A DNA stretch of 35,412 nucleotides, from contig BEXV01000795.1 of the NCBI GenBank assembly GCA_003118195.1, forward strand, positions 30,368 through 65,779, given 5' to 3'. Positions within the stretch are counted from its first letter, which is position 1; the number at the start of each line of letters is the position of its first letter. Shown here piece by piece: positions 1-35,412 of the stretch. Under the pieces are notes generated by a model. The model saw only the letters and a list, made by a program, of their open reading frames with translations, did not search any database and was not told the origin of the DNA. This DNA comes from Hemicentrotus pulcherrimus. Taxonomy: Eukaryota > Echinodermata > Echinoidea > Camarodonta > Strongylocentrotidae. The position numbers and the translations under genes were made by a program.

Positions 1-27
1 AAATCCATACGTTCGAAAACGAGTGGG

Positions 28-33
28 TTTATT
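28..33 (-). terminator. AATAAA polyadenylation signal (minus strand)
   Basis: The plus-strand TTTATT reads AATAAA on the minus strand, 42 nt past the TGA of the candidate transmembrane exon. It is meaningful only if that exon is real, since the hexamer is common in AT-rich DNA. Confidence 0.25.
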
Positions 34-74
34 ATAATGCAACACTTGCCTGTCATATCTTGGCCACACATTAA

Positions 75-221
75 TCATGATTCAAAATACCATTCTATGA
101 CCAGAATACTGGCAAGCAGAGGCAAACATAGTGACTGCCGAGTTGGTGGAACTAGGATTACTATCAGAATGATGGCTAGCAGAGCGACTGACATGCCGAT
201 GGCGAGGAGTATGACCACCTG
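75..221 (-). CDS. Candidate last coding exon of a neighbouring minus-strand gene (transmembrane C-terminus)
   Basis: On the minus strand, an acceptor-like sequence (TCATTTTTATTGTCATCCAG, reading down from about 241) is followed by an open frame that ends at TGA (75-77). It encodes a strongly hydrophobic stretch (QVVILLAIGMSVALLAI, then ILIVILVPP), a short polar part, another hydrophobic patch and the end EWYFES. An AATAAA lies 42 nt after the stop (28-33). A helix, acceptor, stop and polyadenylation signal together look like the end of a membrane-protein gene. I could not find its upstream exons: no convincing minus-strand donor is visible up to the dynein start. The frame stays open upstream of the acceptor, so it could also be chance or a relic. 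Family unknown. Confidence 0.25.
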   Translation of the reverse strand, partial: QVVILLAIGMSVALLAIILIVILVPPTRQSLCLPLLASILVIEWYFES

Positions 222-1400
222 GCTGGATGACAATAAAAATGAGAACCAGGTACACAGCAGTATAATTAGGGGATTACCGCATACCTTTTCCCGCGGGAGG
301 GGGGAGATAGAAAAATTACTTGTTTCCTAGCCCCGGGTTTATGGGGTAAATTTTTAGACATTGGGACATTGGCATCAATATATTTGTCGGTTATTGTTGG
401 CTAGTTTTGTCGGTAAGCGGTGGCATCTACACCGCCCCCCCTCCCACTGAACAAAAGGTATAGCGACGCCCCTAACAACACAGTTTATTCACTCGAGATA
501 GTTTTTACAAGTACTCCTGGTGAAGTATCAGACCAACATCTTTGTGCATTGTGCAGCAACAAAGCATATACAACGTACGTCTCTCGACGCGACAGATCAC
601 TTTTCTCTAACTTCTAACCTCTAACCATCAGAAGGCCTCGTTTTTTTCCAGGAAGTGCCGAAGTGTCTCAAATTGCAAAAGACCTCTACGAGAAAGCCAT
701 TTTACGTCATATAATGACAGGAAATGCCTGAAAATGCGCTCTGTCGCTTCGCCCCATCGTTTTTCATATATTCACCCCATGCGATTTTATGCCCCACCGG
801 TAAGAAATTCCTGGATCCGCCACTGAATAAGTAATGGCATTACCCCCCTAAAAGACAAATATTTCGGATTATACTTTACTTTATTGTTCCTTTCTGCAGT
901 TGTTCATTCATTGTAATGATTACCACTCGCATTTACGGTTGATTTTTGGACAATGCTTCCAGTCTTTTGGTATAAAATCACATTTGACTTGACCATATAT
1001 TTACTAAAGTTTCACATTAAGTTTCACATCAAGTTTCACATCAAGTTTTCACATCAAGTTTCAAGTTTCACATCAAGTTTCATATATATATATATATGGA
1101 GACGTTAAAGCAAGATTCTACCTATGTGATAAATACTTGGGTTGTTGGATGCATTCGCTTTTTCTTCTTCTTATGCCTACAAACTGTTTAGGAATTTTGA
1201 TTCTTGATGAGAAAATTTTGTATTATTTACTTCATAAATTACAGCGAGATGACAACAAATAGGCGAAAAAAAAGTTTGCTTTGTACATGTTTTAGAGACA
1301 CCATACATTGTAGCTTCCGGTCTTACAAAATTGTCGGCTAGTCGGCTAGCCTTCTACATGTATAATTCATTGATCGGTCTTTCTGTGTGTTGCCTATGTG
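222..1400. other. Upstream intergenic DNA, no gene recognised
   Basis: This stretch holds short ORFs on both strands with no family resemblance and no clear TATA box or CpG-rich block. The part around 420-840 is richer in CG dinucleotides and has short C-runs. The sequence CCTGGATCCGCCACTG at about 810-825 looks like the edge of a dispersed repeat, but I cannot name one. Presumably it contains the dynein promoter near its right end; the transcription start cannot be fixed from sequence alone. Confidence 0.4.
1007..1098. repeat. 12-bp tandem repeat followed by a TA run
   Basis: About six imperfect copies of the unit AAGTTTCACATC, one with an extra T and one truncated to AAGTTTC, run directly into an alternating AT tract. 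They lie about 380 bp upstream of the start codon. Confidence 0.9.
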
Positions 1401-1440
1401 GAAGGGAACAGCTTGAAGTCGACATCTTCTCATTAAATTG

Positions 1441-1477
1441 ATGTTTTAGCTGTCAATATCACAGATGCTTCGGCATC

Positions 1478-1488
<11 letters not shown>
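1441..1488 (+). promoter_or_regulatory. Two short upstream ORFs at the dynein start codon
   Basis: ATG TTT TAG at 1441-1449 is a two-codon upstream ORF. A second ATG at 1465 opens an eight-triplet frame (ATG to TAA, 1465-1488) that overlaps the true start at 1478 in another frame. If transcription begins upstream of 1441, both could lower initiation at the main ATG. The main ATG has the stronger context (A at -3, G at +4). Whether they are in the mRNA is unknown. Confidence 0.4.
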
Positions 1489-35293
<33,805 letters not shown>

Positions 35294-35371
35294 TGAATAA
35301 CTATTTCATTGTGCTATTACGGTAGGGTAACCTCAGTTTTAGAGATTTTTTTAGATAGATGATAAATAAAT

Positions 35372-35412
35372 GAGAGAGTAAGGAAGAGAGAGAGAGAGGG
35401 GGGGGGGGGGGG
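35372..35412. repeat. GA-rich repeat ending in a G15 run at the window edge
   Basis: Interrupted GAGAGA repeats run into at least 15 G at the last bases. The true length of the run is cut off by the window end. Confidence 0.92.

Noticed and set aside
37..330. A 97-codon plus-strand ORF at the left edge
   Set aside because: No domain or coding signal; the opposite strand gives the more protein-like (transmembrane) reading.

Overview
The window is animal nuclear DNA carrying the 5' part of one very large split gene on the + strand: the orthologue of cytoplasmic dynein 1 heavy chain (DYNC1H1). I placed 48 coding exons between the start codon at 1478 and a donor at 35288. All introns are GT-AG, every exon joins its neighbours in phase, and together they encode about 2,672 residues, roughly the first 57% of a protein that is about 4,640 residues in animals. 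The reading covers the N-terminal dimerisation and tail region (exons 1 to about 24), the linker (about exons 25 to 35), AAA1 (exons 36 to 40), AAA2 (41 to 45) and the start of AAA3 (46 to 48). The window stops inside intron 48, just after the AAA3 Walker B motif. AAA4, the stalk, the microtubule-binding domain, AAA5 and AAA6 lie outside.

The host is most likely a marine deuterostome, with a sea urchin or other echinoderm as first guess. This is an inference from very high protein similarity to vertebrate DYNC1H1, AT-rich introns of about 0.3 to 1 kb, tRNA-headed SINEs with ATT-rich tails, and frequent palindromic TACATGTACATGT motifs. No sequence search was possible.

Layout: 1-1477 is upstream DNA with a 12-bp tandem repeat, two short upstream ORFs close to the start codon, and on the minus strand at the far left a candidate last coding exon with a transmembrane helix, stop and AATAAA. 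Intron 1 (3.7 kb) and intron 2 hold two copies of one inverted-repeat transposon (MITE) in the same orientation, flanking small exon 2. SINEs lie in introns 17 (minus strand), 28, 29 and 45. Simple repeats lie in introns 5, 18, 42 and 48.

Three anomalies stand out. (1) Exon 4 has an in-frame TGA at 7069-7071 (codon 217) in otherwise intact sequence, at a place where the human protein has cysteine. (2) Intron 46 holds a decayed, gap-free copy of the first 44 codons of exon 47, only 43 bp upstream of exon 47, with one TGA and many synonymous differences. (3) The two MITE copies bracket exon 2. I see no bacterial, viral or defence-type system. The gene itself is a conserved housekeeping motor, and the novelty is in its introns and in the stop codon.
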